Of a stretch of 64,000 nucleotides of DNA, positions 8,823-17,803 are shown piece by piece; position 1 is the stretch's first letter, and each line of letters starts with the position of its first letter. The stretch is from Planomicrobium sp. CPCC 101079 (GTDB lineage Bacteria > Bacillota > Bacilli > Bacillales_A > Planococcaceae): assembly GCF_007859275.1 (NCBI RefSeq), contig NZ_VOHC01000006.1, positions 1-64,000 of the forward strand, read 5' to 3'. The notes under the pieces were generated by a model. The model saw only the letters and a program-made list of their open reading frames with translations, was not told the origin of the DNA and did no database searches. Position numbers and translations under genes: made by a program.

Positions 8823-9412
8823 TTAAACGGCTTCACTTTTTTGCGTGTATATCTTGGAATTGTCCATTTTTTGATCTCGCTGTTCAAGCATCCGGCTTAG
8901 ACCAGTCAACAGAACTGCGGCAAAGACCATAGACGCCCCAGCCCAGGCAGTATGGATAAGGCCGATTGAATCTGCGATGATCCCGCCTAAGTAAGTGCCA
9001 AGCGCAATGCCGGCATTGAATGCGGCGATGTTAATGGATGATGCTGCGTCTTCAGCACTCGGGACAAAGCGCTGCGCAAAAGTTACAACATAGACTTGCA
9101 GGCCTGGAACATTCATAAACGCGAATAGCCCCATTAAAATAATCGTCAGCAAGCCGGCTATCTTAAAGGGCGCTGTAAATGCCCTATACCAGCAAAATAA
9201 GGGTCACCGTTCCGGCTTTGAATCCTGTAACTTCTTGAAGCAGGTGCGACAGGTAAGTGAAAACTACGAATGTTCCTCCATACCCCAATCCTGTGATGAT
9301 GAAAACCAGTAGAAGCCTGCTATTGGAAACAAGTTTTATGTGGTCATGAAATGTCGTGCGAACGGCTTTTTGCAAATCAGACGGCACAAGAAGCGCGTTT
9401 CCGATAAGTGAA
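8823..9412 (-). pseudogene. Decayed MFS transporter (AraJ/YdhP-like)
   Basis: Two pieces of one MFS protein survive on the minus strand. The piece at about 9184-9412 encodes a mid-protein part (GNALLVPSDL, a helix near FIITGLGYGGTFVVF, then VTLILLV followed by a TAG at 9184-9186). The piece at 8823-9183 resumes with PFKIAGLLTIILMGLFAF and continues to the C-terminus. Compared with intact AraJ-type transporters, the N-terminal half is absent and roughly 40-50 residues are missing at the TAG junction, so at least two deletions occurred. Not a functional transporter. Confidence 0.8.
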
Positions 9413-9475
9413 AGGAAATCCCATGATAAATTTGAAGTGTTGGAAGACGGGATTTTGAACGACCATTTGAAATAA
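9403..9475 (+). pseudogene. 3' remnant of an unidentified gene
   Basis: The reading frame ending VLEDGILNDHLK-stop at 9475 has protein-like composition and is followed 7 nt later by a good terminator. It starts abruptly where the decayed MFS homology ends (about 9410), as expected if one deletion fused the interior of the leftward MFS gene to the 3' end of a rightward gene. The parent family is not recognised. Confidence 0.35.
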
Positions 9476-9482
9476 GTGCTAG

Positions 9483-9508
9483 AAGCTCTCCTGTGGTGGA
9501 GAGCTTTT
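9483..9508 (+). terminator. Rho-independent terminator
   Basis: AAGCTCTCC and GGAGAGCTT form a 9-bp stem with a 6-nt loop and a T run. It follows the short 3' gene remnant, and no complete plus-strand gene now precedes it. Confidence 0.7.
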
Positions 9509-9552
9509 ATTTTGGTTAACGCTGATAGGAAGTCCAGTTCGGCATGTAAGAC

Positions 9553-9636
9553 GGCGAAAAGTTTATGTAGGAAGTGAATTCATTCATAAAGAAATACGGA
9601 TGCTTCATGAAGAAGGCTGAAAAGTCTATGTAGGAA
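9553..9636 (+). repeat. Two imperfect 22-bp direct repeats
   Basis: Copies at 9553-9574 and 9615-9636 share the pattern GG(C)-GAAAAGT-TATGTAGGAA with two or three differences and start 62 bp apart. They lie in the intergenic region upstream of the PP2C-like gene. They may be regulator half-sites or a small duplication. Confidence 0.5.
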
Positions 9637-9759
9637 AAAGTGGAAGTACCAGTGGTTAAGAATACTCGGATATTTACAGCAACAACTTACATTTACATGG
9701 AAGTTGAATTATACTTTAAAAAAAATGCTGAAGGGGGAAAAGCCAAGGTGGAAATTAAG

Positions 9760-10560
9760 ATGACAAATTTCAGTTGGGTCGGCAGCGAGCAGGATTTTGT
9801 TGATCAACCCGATGTGAAGCAAGTGGGCAACATCACCGTAGGCCGATTTGGCGGCAATTCCCTTGCGGGGCAATACAAAAATGAGGATGCCTGTGCGGTC
9901 TGGACAAACGAAAAGGAAGACTGGGAATTTGTCTTGGTGCTGGATGCCCATAACACAGCTGAAAGTGCGGAACTCGTTGTAAAAGAATTCATGAAGAATA
10001 AAGAAGAGATCCAATTAAAGCTGGCGAAGCCTTTAACTGCCGTTTATTTTCAACATTTAGAAGACCAGGTTTTAATGGTTTTTCAAAATGAAGAATTCCG
10101 TAAGGCTTGCCGGGAGCTGCAAGGGGAAACGGCCTGCATAATCGTAGTGAGAAAAGGGAAATTCGTCTGGTGGCTGTCGATCGGCGACTGCGTTTTATAC
10201 TTATTCCACCATGAACTCGCAGCAATGGGGCAATTTCAGCTGAACCAACGTCATTTTTATGAATGGGTTGGCCAAGTGAATACTTTTGATCGGCTCGTGC
10301 CTTGCTTCAGCAGCGGCACAAAAGAGCTGAGGGAAGGTGATAATCATTTGTTTGTGACGACAGACGGCTTGCTTGAATGCCCTGGGGAACCATATTCCAA
10401 TCCAAGAAATTTAGCCGCTGCACTCACTGATGTTCCGCTCTGTGACGGTATTCACTCATTGCTGAAAACGATTCAAGAAAATGGCGTCAGAGACAGCTCG
10501 ACCGTGGTGTCTTGGCATGTAGACGTGCGCGAAGCGGCAACGTATGCCAGTAATCAGTAA
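9760..10560 (+). CDS. PP2C-family protein phosphatase-like protein
   Basis: 266-residue protein from the ATG at 9760. It retains the PP2C order of motifs: VGRFGGNSLAGQYKNED near the N-terminus (equivalent of the KNEDA loop), LDAHNTAES where canonical enzymes have DGHGG, GDCVLYLF, TTDGLLECPG and a final DSSTVV. The acidic metal ligands are largely kept, so a serine/threonine phosphatase fold is likely, but DAHNT is atypical and the substrate is unknown. An AGGTGG stretch lies 9 nt upstream of the ATG. A GTG at 9749 with AAGGGGG before it is an alternative start, and the frame stays open to 9640. Confidence 0.7.
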   Translation: MTNFSWVGSEQDFVDQPDVKQVGNITVGRFGGNSLAGQYKNEDACAVWTNEKEDWEFVLVLDAHNTAESAELVVKEFMKNKEEIQLKLAKPLTAVYFQHLEDQVLMVFQNEEFRKACRELQGETACIIVVRKGKFVWWLSIGDCVLYLFHHELAAMGQFQLNQRHFYEWVGQVNTFDRLVPCFSSGTKELREGDNHLFVTTDGLLECPGEPYSNPRNLAAALTDVPLCDGIHSLLKTIQENGVRDSSTVVSWHVDVREAATYASNQ

Positions 10561-10570
10561 GAAGAGAGTG

Positions 10571-10999
10571 ATGGACATGATGCAGATATGTGAAGCCGGT
10601 CATCCGGCCGATTTCCAATCGGAAATTGAAGAGGTGCTGTCTTTTGCTACATCGAAGGCAAGGGAAGAATACAGGAAATACTTGGAGACAAACAAGAGGA
10701 AACTTTACGTCTATAAAGTGAATGAAGCAGTTGGAGGCTGCATTGGCATAGAATTGATAGCGGATAATAACTGTGTGATCAAACACATTGCTGTATCCCT
10801 TGAAAATAGAGGCCAGCGAATCGGCAGCAAGATGATCGGACTCATTTGCGAAAAGTACAAATTTTCTTCCATTCTTGCTGAAACCGATCAAGACGCTGTG
10901 GATTTTTATCGGAGAATCGGCTTTGAAACAAAGAGTTTAGGAGAAAAATATCCAGGGCGTGAGCGGTTTTTATGCCAAAAAAACTTTTCGCAAGCATAG
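10571..10999 (+). CDS. GNAT family N-acetyltransferase
   Basis: 142-residue acetyltransferase of the GNAT fold. The acetyl-CoA binding signature is HIAVSLENRGQRIGSKMI (R/Q-x-x-G-x-G/A), followed by the late DAVDFYRRIGF element usual at the end of the domain. I prefer the ATG at 10571 after AGAAGAGAG; an in-frame ATG at 10544 lies inside the preceding gene. It starts 11 nt after the PP2C gene, so the two are probably co-transcribed. Acceptor substrate unknown. Confidence 0.75.
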   Translation: MDMMQICEAGHPADFQSEIEEVLSFATSKAREEYRKYLETNKRKLYVYKVNEAVGGCIGIELIADNNCVIKHIAVSLENRGQRIGSKMIGLICEKYKFSSILAETDQDAVDFYRRIGFETKSLGEKYPGRERFLCQKNFSQA

Positions 11000-11002
11000 T
11001 GG

Positions 11003-11034
11003 AATCCCGGCATTGGTGGATGCCGGGATTTTTT
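11003..11034. terminator. Terminator
   Basis: AATCCCGGCAT and ATGCCGGGATT form an 11-bp stem with a 6-nt loop and a T6 run. It ends the PP2C-GNAT unit and just touches the stop codon of the convergent histidine phosphatase gene. Confidence 0.85.
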
Positions 11035-11629
11035 ATCGGTTTATCATATCGCTTGTTGTTAAGTGTTTAGTGCAATTATACAGTGTGCAGTCCCACTGGC
11101 TTTCCAAATTCTCTAAAATGGTGATGGAGGTGTTGTTCATGTGCGTGTCTTTGAAGCGCTCAGGAAGCAAGCTTTTTAACGTGACGCCAATCAAACCGCC
11201 GTGGGTTACCAACAGCACCCTTTTGCCGTTATGGTTTTTAAGGATATCTTCTAAAAATTCGACAGACCGTTTGGCCGCTAGTTCAACGCTTTCCATGCCC
11301 AGATCCAGCGACCGCCAGTTCTCTCCCCATTTCTGGATGCGCTCGTCTTCTGTAGTTCCTTCGATTTGGCCGCCGTTAATTTCACGGATTCGTGGGTCGG
11401 TGAAGCTTATAGGCAGCTCGAGGCGATCCGCAATAATCTGGGCTGTTTCTTTCGCACGCAAAAGGTCGCTCGAAACAATCATATCCCATGTTTCAGATGA
11501 CAGCCTTTCCGCCAGTGCAACGGCTTGCTGCCGGCCTGTTTCGTTCAATGGAATATCGGAACTGCCTTGGGCGATGCCAAGCAAATTCCACTCGGTGATG
11601 CCGTGGCGCACTAACCCTATTGTAGTCAT
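11033..11629 (-). CDS. Histidine phosphatase family protein (phosphoglycerate mutase-like)
   Basis: 198-residue member of the branch-1 histidine phosphatase superfamily. LVRHGITEWN at residues 6-15 contains the phospho-accepting His9 (RHG motif), and VSSDLLRAKETAQII and VTHGGLIGV hold the second arginine and second histidine of the pocket. The length fits small phosphatases such as YhfR/PhoE or CobC rather than glycolytic phosphoglycerate mutase. Start ATG at 11629 chosen for AAAGGAG 9 nt upstream; the frame extends 9 codons further without a site. Substrate unknown. Confidence 0.8.
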   Translation of the reverse strand: MTTIGLVRHGITEWNLLGIAQGSSDIPLNETGRQQAVALAERLSSETWDMIVSSDLLRAKETAQIIADRLELPISFTDPRIREINGGQIEGTTEDERIQKWGENWRSLDLGMESVELAAKRSVEFLEDILKNHNGKRVLLVTHGGLIGVTLKSLLPERFKDTHMNNTSITILENLESQWDCTLYNCTKHLTTSDMINR

Positions 11630-11752
11630 AGATTCATCTCCTTTGTCTTTTACCATTGTAAATAATAGCGGACAAAATAGAAATGTCTTTAGAAGGGATT
11701 TGCCTTCTTTTTATGGAATTTATTAGTAGAACTACTGAGGAGGGAATGGGAA

Positions 11753-12325
11753 ATGACAACGATAAGAGAAACTGATGGGCACTTGCCCATTCTAGAAACA
11801 GAACGTCTTATGCTCCGCAAGCTGGCCTTAGAAGACATGGAAGATATGTTTGAATATGCTTCTGAACCAATAGTGTCCCGCTATGTTCCGTGGGAAGTGC
11901 ACAAGTCGCCGGAAGATACAAAAGCATTCCTGGCCTTCATGATGGAGTCCTACGAACAAAAGAAAAAGCTGACATGGGCGATAGAACTGAAAAGTGATAA
12001 AAAGATGATCGGCACTATCGATTTCATCAATTGGATGCCGAAACGGCATAAAGCGGAACTTGCCTATATCCTATCGCATAATTATTGGGGAAAGGGTTTT
12101 ATGGCGGAAGCGGCCGGTGCGCTATTAGCTTATGGTTTTGGGGAAATGGAGCTGAACAAAGTGGAAGCACCGATCGGGCTGGAAAATCTGCAATCTCAGC
12201 GGGTAGTTGAAAAACTTGGTATGAAGCGTGAAGGAATTGCGCGGCAACATATAATCATCAAGGGGCGGTTTGTCGATCTGGCGATGTATTCCCTCCTAAA
12301 AAGCGAATACCTTGACGAAAAGTAA
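11753..12325 (+). CDS. GNAT N-acetyltransferase, RimJ/RimL type
   Basis: 190-residue GNAT. TERLMLRKLALED near the N-terminus and AYILSHNYWGKGFMAEA (acetyl-CoA loop) with VVEKLGMKREG near the end are the RimJ/RimL (Acetyltransf_3) landmarks. Members acetylate ribosomal protein N-termini or small amines; the acceptor here is unknown. A GGAGGG site precedes the ATG. It is single, with a terminator shared with the convergent GGDEF gene. Confidence 0.82.
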   Translation: MTTIRETDGHLPILETERLMLRKLALEDMEDMFEYASEPIVSRYVPWEVHKSPEDTKAFLAFMMESYEQKKKLTWAIELKSDKKMIGTIDFINWMPKRHKAELAYILSHNYWGKGFMAEAAGALLAYGFGEMELNKVEAPIGLENLQSQRVVEKLGMKREGIARQHIIIKGRFVDLAMYSLLKSEYLDEK

Positions 12326-12326
12326 G

Positions 12327-12360
12327 AGAACGTCAGCGCGGATTTCAGCGCTGGCGTTCT
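12327..12360. terminator. Bidirectional terminator overlapping a stop codon
   Basis: AGAACGTCAGCGC pairs with GCGCTGGCGTTCT (13-bp stem, 8-nt loop). It follows the GNAT gene. The stop codon of the convergent diguanylate cyclase (12345-12347) falls inside its loop, so on that strand the hairpin is partly coding. Confidence 0.75.
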
Positions 12361-14018
12361 TTTATGTTTCTGGTTGATTTATTGCCTATAAGCACGGTGT
12401 CTTCTGTTTCAGACAACCGGTAATGCCCTTTGCCGTTTTCTTTTACTTGGTACATGGCTACATCGGCTTTTTTAAGCAAAGCGGCTGGCGTCGTGCCGTT
12501 TAACGGATACAGAGCAATGCCGATACTTGGAGAGCTGGAAATTTCTTCTCCATCTATAACATAAGGCTGTGACAAAGAACGGATAATTTTTTCCGCGATG
12601 AAAGCGGCGTCTTGGGGACTGAAGACATCGCGTATTAAAAATGTGAACTCGTCTCCTCCTAAACGTGCAACTAAATCATTTTTACGGATGCATTCTTTTA
12701 ACCGGTTTGCGATTAAAACCAATAACTGGTCTCCGGCATCATGCCCCATAGTATCATTCACTTTTTTGAAATTATCGAGATCTAAAAACATGACTGCAAA
12801 AAATTGGTTGTGCAGTTGGGCGTTAGAAACTGCCTGATTCAGCGTCGCTTCAAACAGGGCCCTATTTGCTAATCCTGTCAGGGAATCGTGATAGGCAAGA
12901 AATTGGATTTTTGTAGGAGATTCATGGAATTCAGGCAACGCCGCCGATGTGTCTTCTGCATTCTTTGCATAGACTTCGGAGAAGCGAGCAGATGATTCTT
13001 CGCGGTTTCCATCAGTTTCCAAAGCTTCTTTTTTATCAAGCACTTGGTGAAGAAGCTTTTGATTTTCTGTTAATACAAAAATTTGTCTTATAATGACCAG
13101 CAAAATAGAAATGGCAGAACCAATTGTAACGACGTCAATGCCGGTAGAGCGCAAAACCATGAAAACAAACAAAACCGTGACATTAAGATATGGAAAAGCG
13201 ATGCGCAAAATATTCAATAGCTGGTTTGAGCTTTGTGGAAGTGGTGGTTCTTGTTCTTTCACCTTTGCTTCTTTATCGATCAGTCCAGTAAAACCAATCA
13301 GCAAAACCGCTAATGTAAACAATGGATCGATAAAGCTTCCGGAAAGGTAGCTATCAGATGAAACCAAATACAAGTAAGAGGAATCTGCAGTAACTTGAGT
13401 CAGCAGGCCGAAAAATAAAACGATTATTGTTTTGCTGTAGAGAAACTGGCTCATTAAGAAGAGAGTGCCAAACAGCAAAGCCAAATCTCCAACAGGATAA
13501 GCTAAAGACACCACTAACGAAAAAGCGGAAACTTGGCTTATTGCAATGATTGGCTGAAGGAGAAAATGCCAACTAAATGTTGAAGCTACTGTCATAATGA
13601 TTAAAATGTCAAAAATGAACGTTATAAAATGATATTGTTTTTTTTCCTTGGTTACTTTGTAAACAAAGGCAGCTAGATAGAAGACAACTTGCAAAAGATA
13701 AAATAAATCGGGAAGCCCAGGATAAGGAACTTCTAGTTTCAATAGATTTTCATAGGTTAGCCAAAAAAATTCAGCGAGAAAATTACTATAGGCGCCTGCT
13801 GCCAATAACAGCCAAAAAGGCTTATCACTTTGCATGCTTTTTTGAGCGGAAAACAGCAGCCAAGTTGTCGCAACGGCCCCTGCTCCTACAGAAAGAATAT
13901 TTCCGCCCAGCGTTAAAATGCCCTCATTGGATTTCCAGTTCAGCAGCCAGCCAAAGTAGAAAGTAGTATAAAATAATATGAAAATAAGCCAAAAAGCCGT
14001 TTTTCTTTGTATATTCAT
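12345..14018 (-). CDS. Diguanylate cyclase with large membrane sensor
   Basis: 557-residue protein with eight to ten hydrophobic helices in residues 1-310, a linker, and a GGDEF domain from about residue 370. The catalytic signature is ARLGGDEFTF and RKND lies five residues ahead of it, so an RxxD I-site for c-di-GMP feedback is present, unlike the other two GGDEF proteins here. It should synthesise c-di-GMP in response to a membrane or envelope signal. ATG at 14018 chosen: AAGGTG is 8 nt upstream, while the GTG two codons earlier is only 2 nt from it. Confidence 0.85.
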   Translation of the reverse strand: MNIQRKTAFWLIFILFYTTFYFGWLLNWKSNEGILTLGGNILSVGAGAVATTWLLFSAQKSMQSDKPFWLLLAAGAYSNFLAEFFWLTYENLLKLEVPYPGLPDLFYLLQVVFYLAAFVYKVTKEKKQYHFITFIFDILIIMTVASTFSWHFLLQPIIAISQVSAFSLVVSLAYPVGDLALLFGTLFLMSQFLYSKTIIVLFFGLLTQVTADSSYLYLVSSDSYLSGSFIDPLFTLAVLLIGFTGLIDKEAKVKEQEPPLPQSSNQLLNILRIAFPYLNVTVLFVFMVLRSTGIDVVTIGSAISILLVIIRQIFVLTENQKLLHQVLDKKEALETDGNREESSARFSEVYAKNAEDTSAALPEFHESPTKIQFLAYHDSLTGLANRALFEATLNQAVSNAQLHNQFFAVMFLDLDNFKKVNDTMGHDAGDQLLVLIANRLKECIRKNDLVARLGGDEFTFLIRDVFSPQDAAFIAEKIIRSLSQPYVIDGEEISSSPSIGIALYPLNGTTPAALLKKADVAMYQVKENGKGHYRLSETEDTVLIGNKSTRNIKERQR

Positions 14019-14314
14019 TTTCACAGCACCTTACGCCAAAGGCCGTTTTTTTAGTTCTTTATACTTAATTATTTAAAAATAGTTTTAATTTTCAGGGTAT
14101 AATTATCTATATTAATCATACTAAACTTTACATTTAATTGGTATAGTTTTCAAAAAATAATTGACGCATTTTCCTATTTAAGGAAATTTTATTGATAAGT
14201 TATATGTGCTTAATGGTTTTAAAGGGAAGGCAGTTCGTACTGTCTGCACAAAGCATAAAAAGACCGGAATTCACGATTAGAAGCGACTATGATGAAAGAC
14301 AAGGAGGGATAGCT

Positions 14315-15175
14315 GTGGGATGGGCAGAATCATTGCAGCAAGCAATCGACTTTATGGAAGAAAACTTATTGCAGGAAGTAACAATTGAAGACATTGCAAA
14401 GCAAGCAAATTCTTCGGTATTTCATTTTCAACGGACATTTTCAATTTTGACGGATATGGCGGTCGGAGAGTATCTCCGCAAAAGGAGGCTGACGTTGGCG
14501 GCATACGAATTGGTAAGCACCAGCACTAAAATTATTGATCTTGCCTATAAATATGGCTATGACACTCCTGAAGCTTTCACTAAAGCATTTCGCAGGCAGC
14601 ATGGGGTTACACCGAGCGAGGCACGGAAAAATGTGGGCAAATTGCAATCCTATAACCGCCTGGTCCTCCAGGTCAATTTGAAGGGAGCAGAACCGATGAA
14701 TTACAAAATTGTTGAAAAAGAAGCGTTTCAAGTGGTAGGGATTAAACGCGAGTTTTCCATGGATACCGAAGAAAATATGACGGGCATACCACGTATGTGG
14801 ACGGAAGCCAACACGGATGGAACGAGCGATTTGCTGCTTCAGCACAACAACGGAAATTTGAAAGCCTTATTGGGCGTCTGCGCCAACTTTGGAGACAAAA
14901 GAACAATGGATTACTGGATTGCCGCAGCTCGCGAAGGAGAGATCCCAGTAGGACTGCACCAGCTTGATATTCCCGCCTCAAAATGGGGAGTATTTGAAGT
15001 CCACGGAGCAATGCCGCATGCCATGCAGAAAGTATGGAAACAAATTTACTCGGAATGGTTTCCTTCCAATCCGTACGAGGCAGCAGGAACGGCTGAACTG
15101 GAAGTATATCCGCCTGGAGACGCTTATAGTACGAATTATTATTCAGAAATTTGGATTCCCCTAAAAAGACACTGA
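14315..15175 (+). CDS. AraC-family regulator with GyrI-like effector domain
   Basis: 286-residue transcription regulator. Residues 1-110 form the double helix-turn-helix of AraC/XylS proteins (DFMEENLLQEVTIEDIAKQA and GYDTPEAFTKAFRRQHGVTP), and residues 125-286 match the GyrI/SoxS-associated small-molecule binding fold (YKIVEKEAFQVVGIKREF, ending in EIWIPLK). This combination is typical of regulators sensing drugs or cationic ligands (Rob/YdeE-like). Start GTG at 14315 chosen for GGAGGG 6 nt upstream; the frame runs 41 codons further without a site. No obvious target gene next door other than the FAD dehydrogenase. Confidence 0.85.
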   Translation: MGWAESLQQAIDFMEENLLQEVTIEDIAKQANSSVFHFQRTFSILTDMAVGEYLRKRRLTLAAYELVSTSTKIIDLAYKYGYDTPEAFTKAFRRQHGVTPSEARKNVGKLQSYNRLVLQVNLKGAEPMNYKIVEKEAFQVVGIKREFSMDTEENMTGIPRMWTEANTDGTSDLLLQHNNGNLKALLGVCANFGDKRTMDYWIAAAREGEIPVGLHQLDIPASKWGVFEVHGAMPHAMQKVWKQIYSEWFPSNPYEAAGTAELEVYPPGDAYSTNYYSEIWIPLKRH

Positions 15176-15183
15176 AATAAATG

Positions 15184-15229
15184 AAAAAAGAGTGCATTCT
15201 TCGAAATGAAGAAGAACGCACTCTTTTTT
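15184..15229 (+). terminator. Rho-independent terminator
   Basis: AAAAAAGAGTGC pairs with GCACTCTTTTTT, with an inner CTTC/GAAG helix. It lies directly after the AraC-family gene. Confidence 0.85.
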
Positions 15230-15324
15230 CTGCAGCAGAATAACTGATAATATCTATAATATTCCAAATCCTTCTGCTACGATAAGGGGAGATGAAAAAA
15301 TATTCGTACAAAAGGGGTGCTGGG

Positions 15325-16983
15325 ATGAAGTACGATGCAATCGTGATAGGGGCAGGATTGGCAGGGCTAGTGGCGGCTGCGGAAATAGCGGACTCCGGCA
15401 AGAAAGTGCTGCTTTTGGATCAAGAGCCTGAGGCTTCATTTGGCGGGCAGGCCTGGTGGTCATTCGGTGGCTTGTTTTTGATCGATTCGCCGGAACAGCG
15501 CCGTATGGGAATCAAAGATTCAAAAGAGCTTGCTTGGCAGGACTGGCTCGGGGCAGCCGGTTTTGATAAAGAAACGGATGAAGATTATTGGGGGAAGAAA
15601 TGGGCAGAAGCCTATGTGGATTTCGCGGCAGGAGAAAAACGCGCCTGGCTTTCGTCTCTGGGAGTGAAATTTTTTCCGGTGGTCGGCTGGGCGGAACGGG
15701 GAGGCTATTTGGCGGAAGGGCATGGCAATTCGGTTCCGCGCTTTCATATTGTCTGGGGAACAGGTCCGGGCATTGTTGCGCCGTTTGAGCGACGTGTTCG
15801 TGAGCATATGAAAAACGGGCTGGTCGACTTCCGTCCACGCCATCAAGTGGATGGCCTTGAAGAAAATAACTCTGCCGTTACAGGAGTGATAGGTTCGGTA
15901 TTGGAACCGAGCAACGCAGCGCGTGGAGAAGCAAGTTCCCGTAAAGTGGTTGGACAGTTTAGGTTTGAAGCAAAAGCGGTTGTGGTGACAAGCGGCGGCA
16001 TCGGCGGCAACCATGACCTGATCCGAAAAAATTGGCCAAGCCGATTAGGTGAAGCTCCTGAAGCTATGCTGTCAGGCGTGCCGGCGCATGTGGACGGACG
16101 AATGCTTGAGATAAGCGAAAAAGCAGGGGGACGCATTGTCAACCGGGACCGTATGTGGCATTACACTGAAGGCATTAAAAACTGGAATCCGGTATGGAGC
16201 CGGCATGGCATCCGTATCCTTCCTGGACCGTCATCCCTTTGGCTGGATGCCAAAGGCCGGCGCTTTCCGGCGCCAAATTTCCCTGGATTCGACACCTTGG
16301 GTACGCTGGAAACTATTCAAAAGACTGGCTATAGTTATTCGTGGTTTATTTTGACACAAAAAATAATCGAAAAAGAATTTGCATTATCGGGTTCTGAGCA
16401 GAATCCGGATTTGACGGGCAAAAGCATCCCACAGGTGTTGGGGCGGGTCCGGGCTGGTGCGACGGCTCCAGTCCAGGCGTTCATGGACAAAGGCGAAGAT
16501 TTTGTTATTGCAAAGACACTCGAAGAACTGGTCGATGGAATGAACAAATTGACTGGTGAGAACTTGTTGGATTTTACCGAGATTGAACGGCAGATCAAAG
16601 CGCGGGACCGCCAGCTCGACAACCCGTTCACCAAAGATTTACAGATTACAGCGCTCAGAGGAGCGCGCAATTACAGGGGCGACCGTCTGATCCGCGTGGC
16701 GCCGCCCCATAAACTGCTTGATCCGAAAAAAAGGCCGCTCATCGCGGTCCGTTTGAATATCGTTAGCCGAAAAACGCTGGGCGGTTTACAGACCGATTTA
16801 TCGGCCCGTGTCTTAAATGAAGCGGGAGAACCGATCCAAGGGCTTTATGCAGCAGGGGAAGTGGCCGGATTTGGCGGAGGAGGAGTCCATGGCTACCGTT
16901 CACTCGAAGGGACGTTTCTTGGCGGGTGCCTGTTTTCAGGAAGAGTTGCAGGGCGTGCTGTAGCGGAAGGGGAAGCGGAATAG
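15325..16983 (+). CDS. FAD-binding dehydrogenase (KstD/fumarate-reductase flavoprotein superfamily)
   Basis: 552-residue flavoprotein. The N-terminus has the dinucleotide motif DAIVIGAGLAGLVAAAE and a matching acidic end LLLDQE, and the C-terminus has GLYAAGEVAGFGGGGVHGYRS, the second FAD contact of the fumarate reductase/ketosteroid dehydrogenase superfamily. There is no signal peptide and no haem motif, so a cytoplasmic oxidoreductase is expected. Homologues in many bacteria are simply called FAD-binding dehydrogenase; the substrate is unknown. Start ATG at 15325 has AAGGGGTG upstream. Monocistronic as far as seen. Confidence 0.8.
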   Translation: MKYDAIVIGAGLAGLVAAAEIADSGKKVLLLDQEPEASFGGQAWWSFGGLFLIDSPEQRRMGIKDSKELAWQDWLGAAGFDKETDEDYWGKKWAEAYVDFAAGEKRAWLSSLGVKFFPVVGWAERGGYLAEGHGNSVPRFHIVWGTGPGIVAPFERRVREHMKNGLVDFRPRHQVDGLEENNSAVTGVIGSVLEPSNAARGEASSRKVVGQFRFEAKAVVVTSGGIGGNHDLIRKNWPSRLGEAPEAMLSGVPAHVDGRMLEISEKAGGRIVNRDRMWHYTEGIKNWNPVWSRHGIRILPGPSSLWLDAKGRRFPAPNFPGFDTLGTLETIQKTGYSYSWFILTQKIIEKEFALSGSEQNPDLTGKSIPQVLGRVRAGATAPVQAFMDKGEDFVIAKTLEELVDGMNKLTGENLLDFTEIERQIKARDRQLDNPFTKDLQITALRGARNYRGDRLIRVAPPHKLLDPKKRPLIAVRLNIVSRKTLGGLQTDLSARVLNEAGEPIQGLYAAGEVAGFGGGGVHGYRSLEGTFLGGCLFSGRVAGRAVAEGEAE

Positions 16984-17133
16984 TTATGATGCAATAAGCG
17001 GTGGAAACAGGGGGATGAAATTCAAATCATAAGAAACCAGTTAACCTGCTGCTTATACATAGGAAAAGTGAAGAAACTAATGCCGAGGCAAATGGCTGGG
17101 CACTTAACTGGATAAGGATTGGTGGTGTAGGTA

Positions 17134-17568
17134 TTGGAGTTGTTTCCAGATGACTTATTATGGAGAATCATTGCTTATTTGACGATGGTCGGGATCATTG
17201 TTTTCCTGGTAAATTCTCTTTTGCGAAAATTGTTGAACGTTAAAAGGAAGCAAGTTTTTTCATATAACTATGTTAACGATTTTCACAAAAAGGGCGATCG
17301 GCTTATTCGTGTACTTTCAGTACTAGCGATTTTTCTTCTGCTTATTTTTAATATGGATCCCATTTTTCTATCGCTGATCATGGTATCGCTGGTTTCTGGA
17401 ATATTACAAGATGGCTTAAGGGCAGTTTTAGAAAAGAGGTATGCTGAAAACCAGAATGATTACCTGTTTACTTTAGCTCAATTGCCGTCTTCGTTGATTA
17501 TTGTTTTTGGATTAGCCTGGCTGATGTTTCCTTTTCTCATAGCTGATTTATTGAATATCATTAAATGA
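17134..17568 (+). CDS. DUF4181-type membrane protein
   Basis: 144-residue protein with four hydrophobic segments (about 10-30, 55-75, 78-92 and 115-138). The central KQVFSYNYVNDFHKKGDRLIR is the part I associate with the DUF4181 family of Bacillales. Function unknown. The start is a TTG at 17134 preceded by GTAGG; a later start would cut into the first helix. The following 55-codon gene begins 14 nt after its stop, so the pair is probably an operon. Confidence 0.6.
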   Translation: MELFPDDLLWRIIAYLTMVGIIVFLVNSLLRKLLNVKRKQVFSYNYVNDFHKKGDRLIRVLSVLAIFLLLIFNMDPIFLSLIMVSLVSGILQDGLRAVLEKRYAENQNDYLFTLAQLPSSLIIVFGLAWLMFPFLIADLLNIIK

Positions 17569-17581
17569 AGGAGGACGGATA

Positions 17582-17749
17582 ATGGAGGTATTTCTTGAAC
17601 TGCTTTTTGTTTATTTGCCGCTTATTCTAGGTGCGTTCGTCTTACGCGGGCTCCGCATCATTCAACTCAATTCTGCAAAGCAAGTCGAGCAAAACAAAGA
17701 AATTATTGCATTGTTAAAATCAGGTGCTGCTATAAAAGAGGAAGCATAG
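17582..17749 (+). CDS. Small single-span membrane protein (55 aa)
   Basis: Short gene with a very good AAGGAGGA site 6 nt before the ATG. It encodes one hydrophobic helix (LELLFVYLPLILGAFVLRGL, residues 5-24) followed by a polar, Lys/Glu-rich tail. It lies 14 nt downstream of the DUF4181-type gene and is probably co-transcribed. No family recognised. Confidence 0.65.
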   Translation: MEVFLELLFVYLPLILGAFVLRGLRIIQLNSAKQVEQNKEIIALLKSGAAIKEEA

Positions 17750-17803
17750 GATCACTAATGTAACGATTAAATTGACCGAAACAAGCAGAAAGGAAGATTC
17801 AGC

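Noticed and set aside
10959-11726. Long plus-strand open frame (255 codons)
   Set aside because: It lies antisense to the histidine phosphatase gene, which has clear motifs and a ribosome site; the frame is a shadow.
17038-17110. CCAGTTAA and TTAACTGG inverted repeat 57 bp apart
   Set aside because: Eight-base arms this far apart occur often by chance; no other signal supports it.
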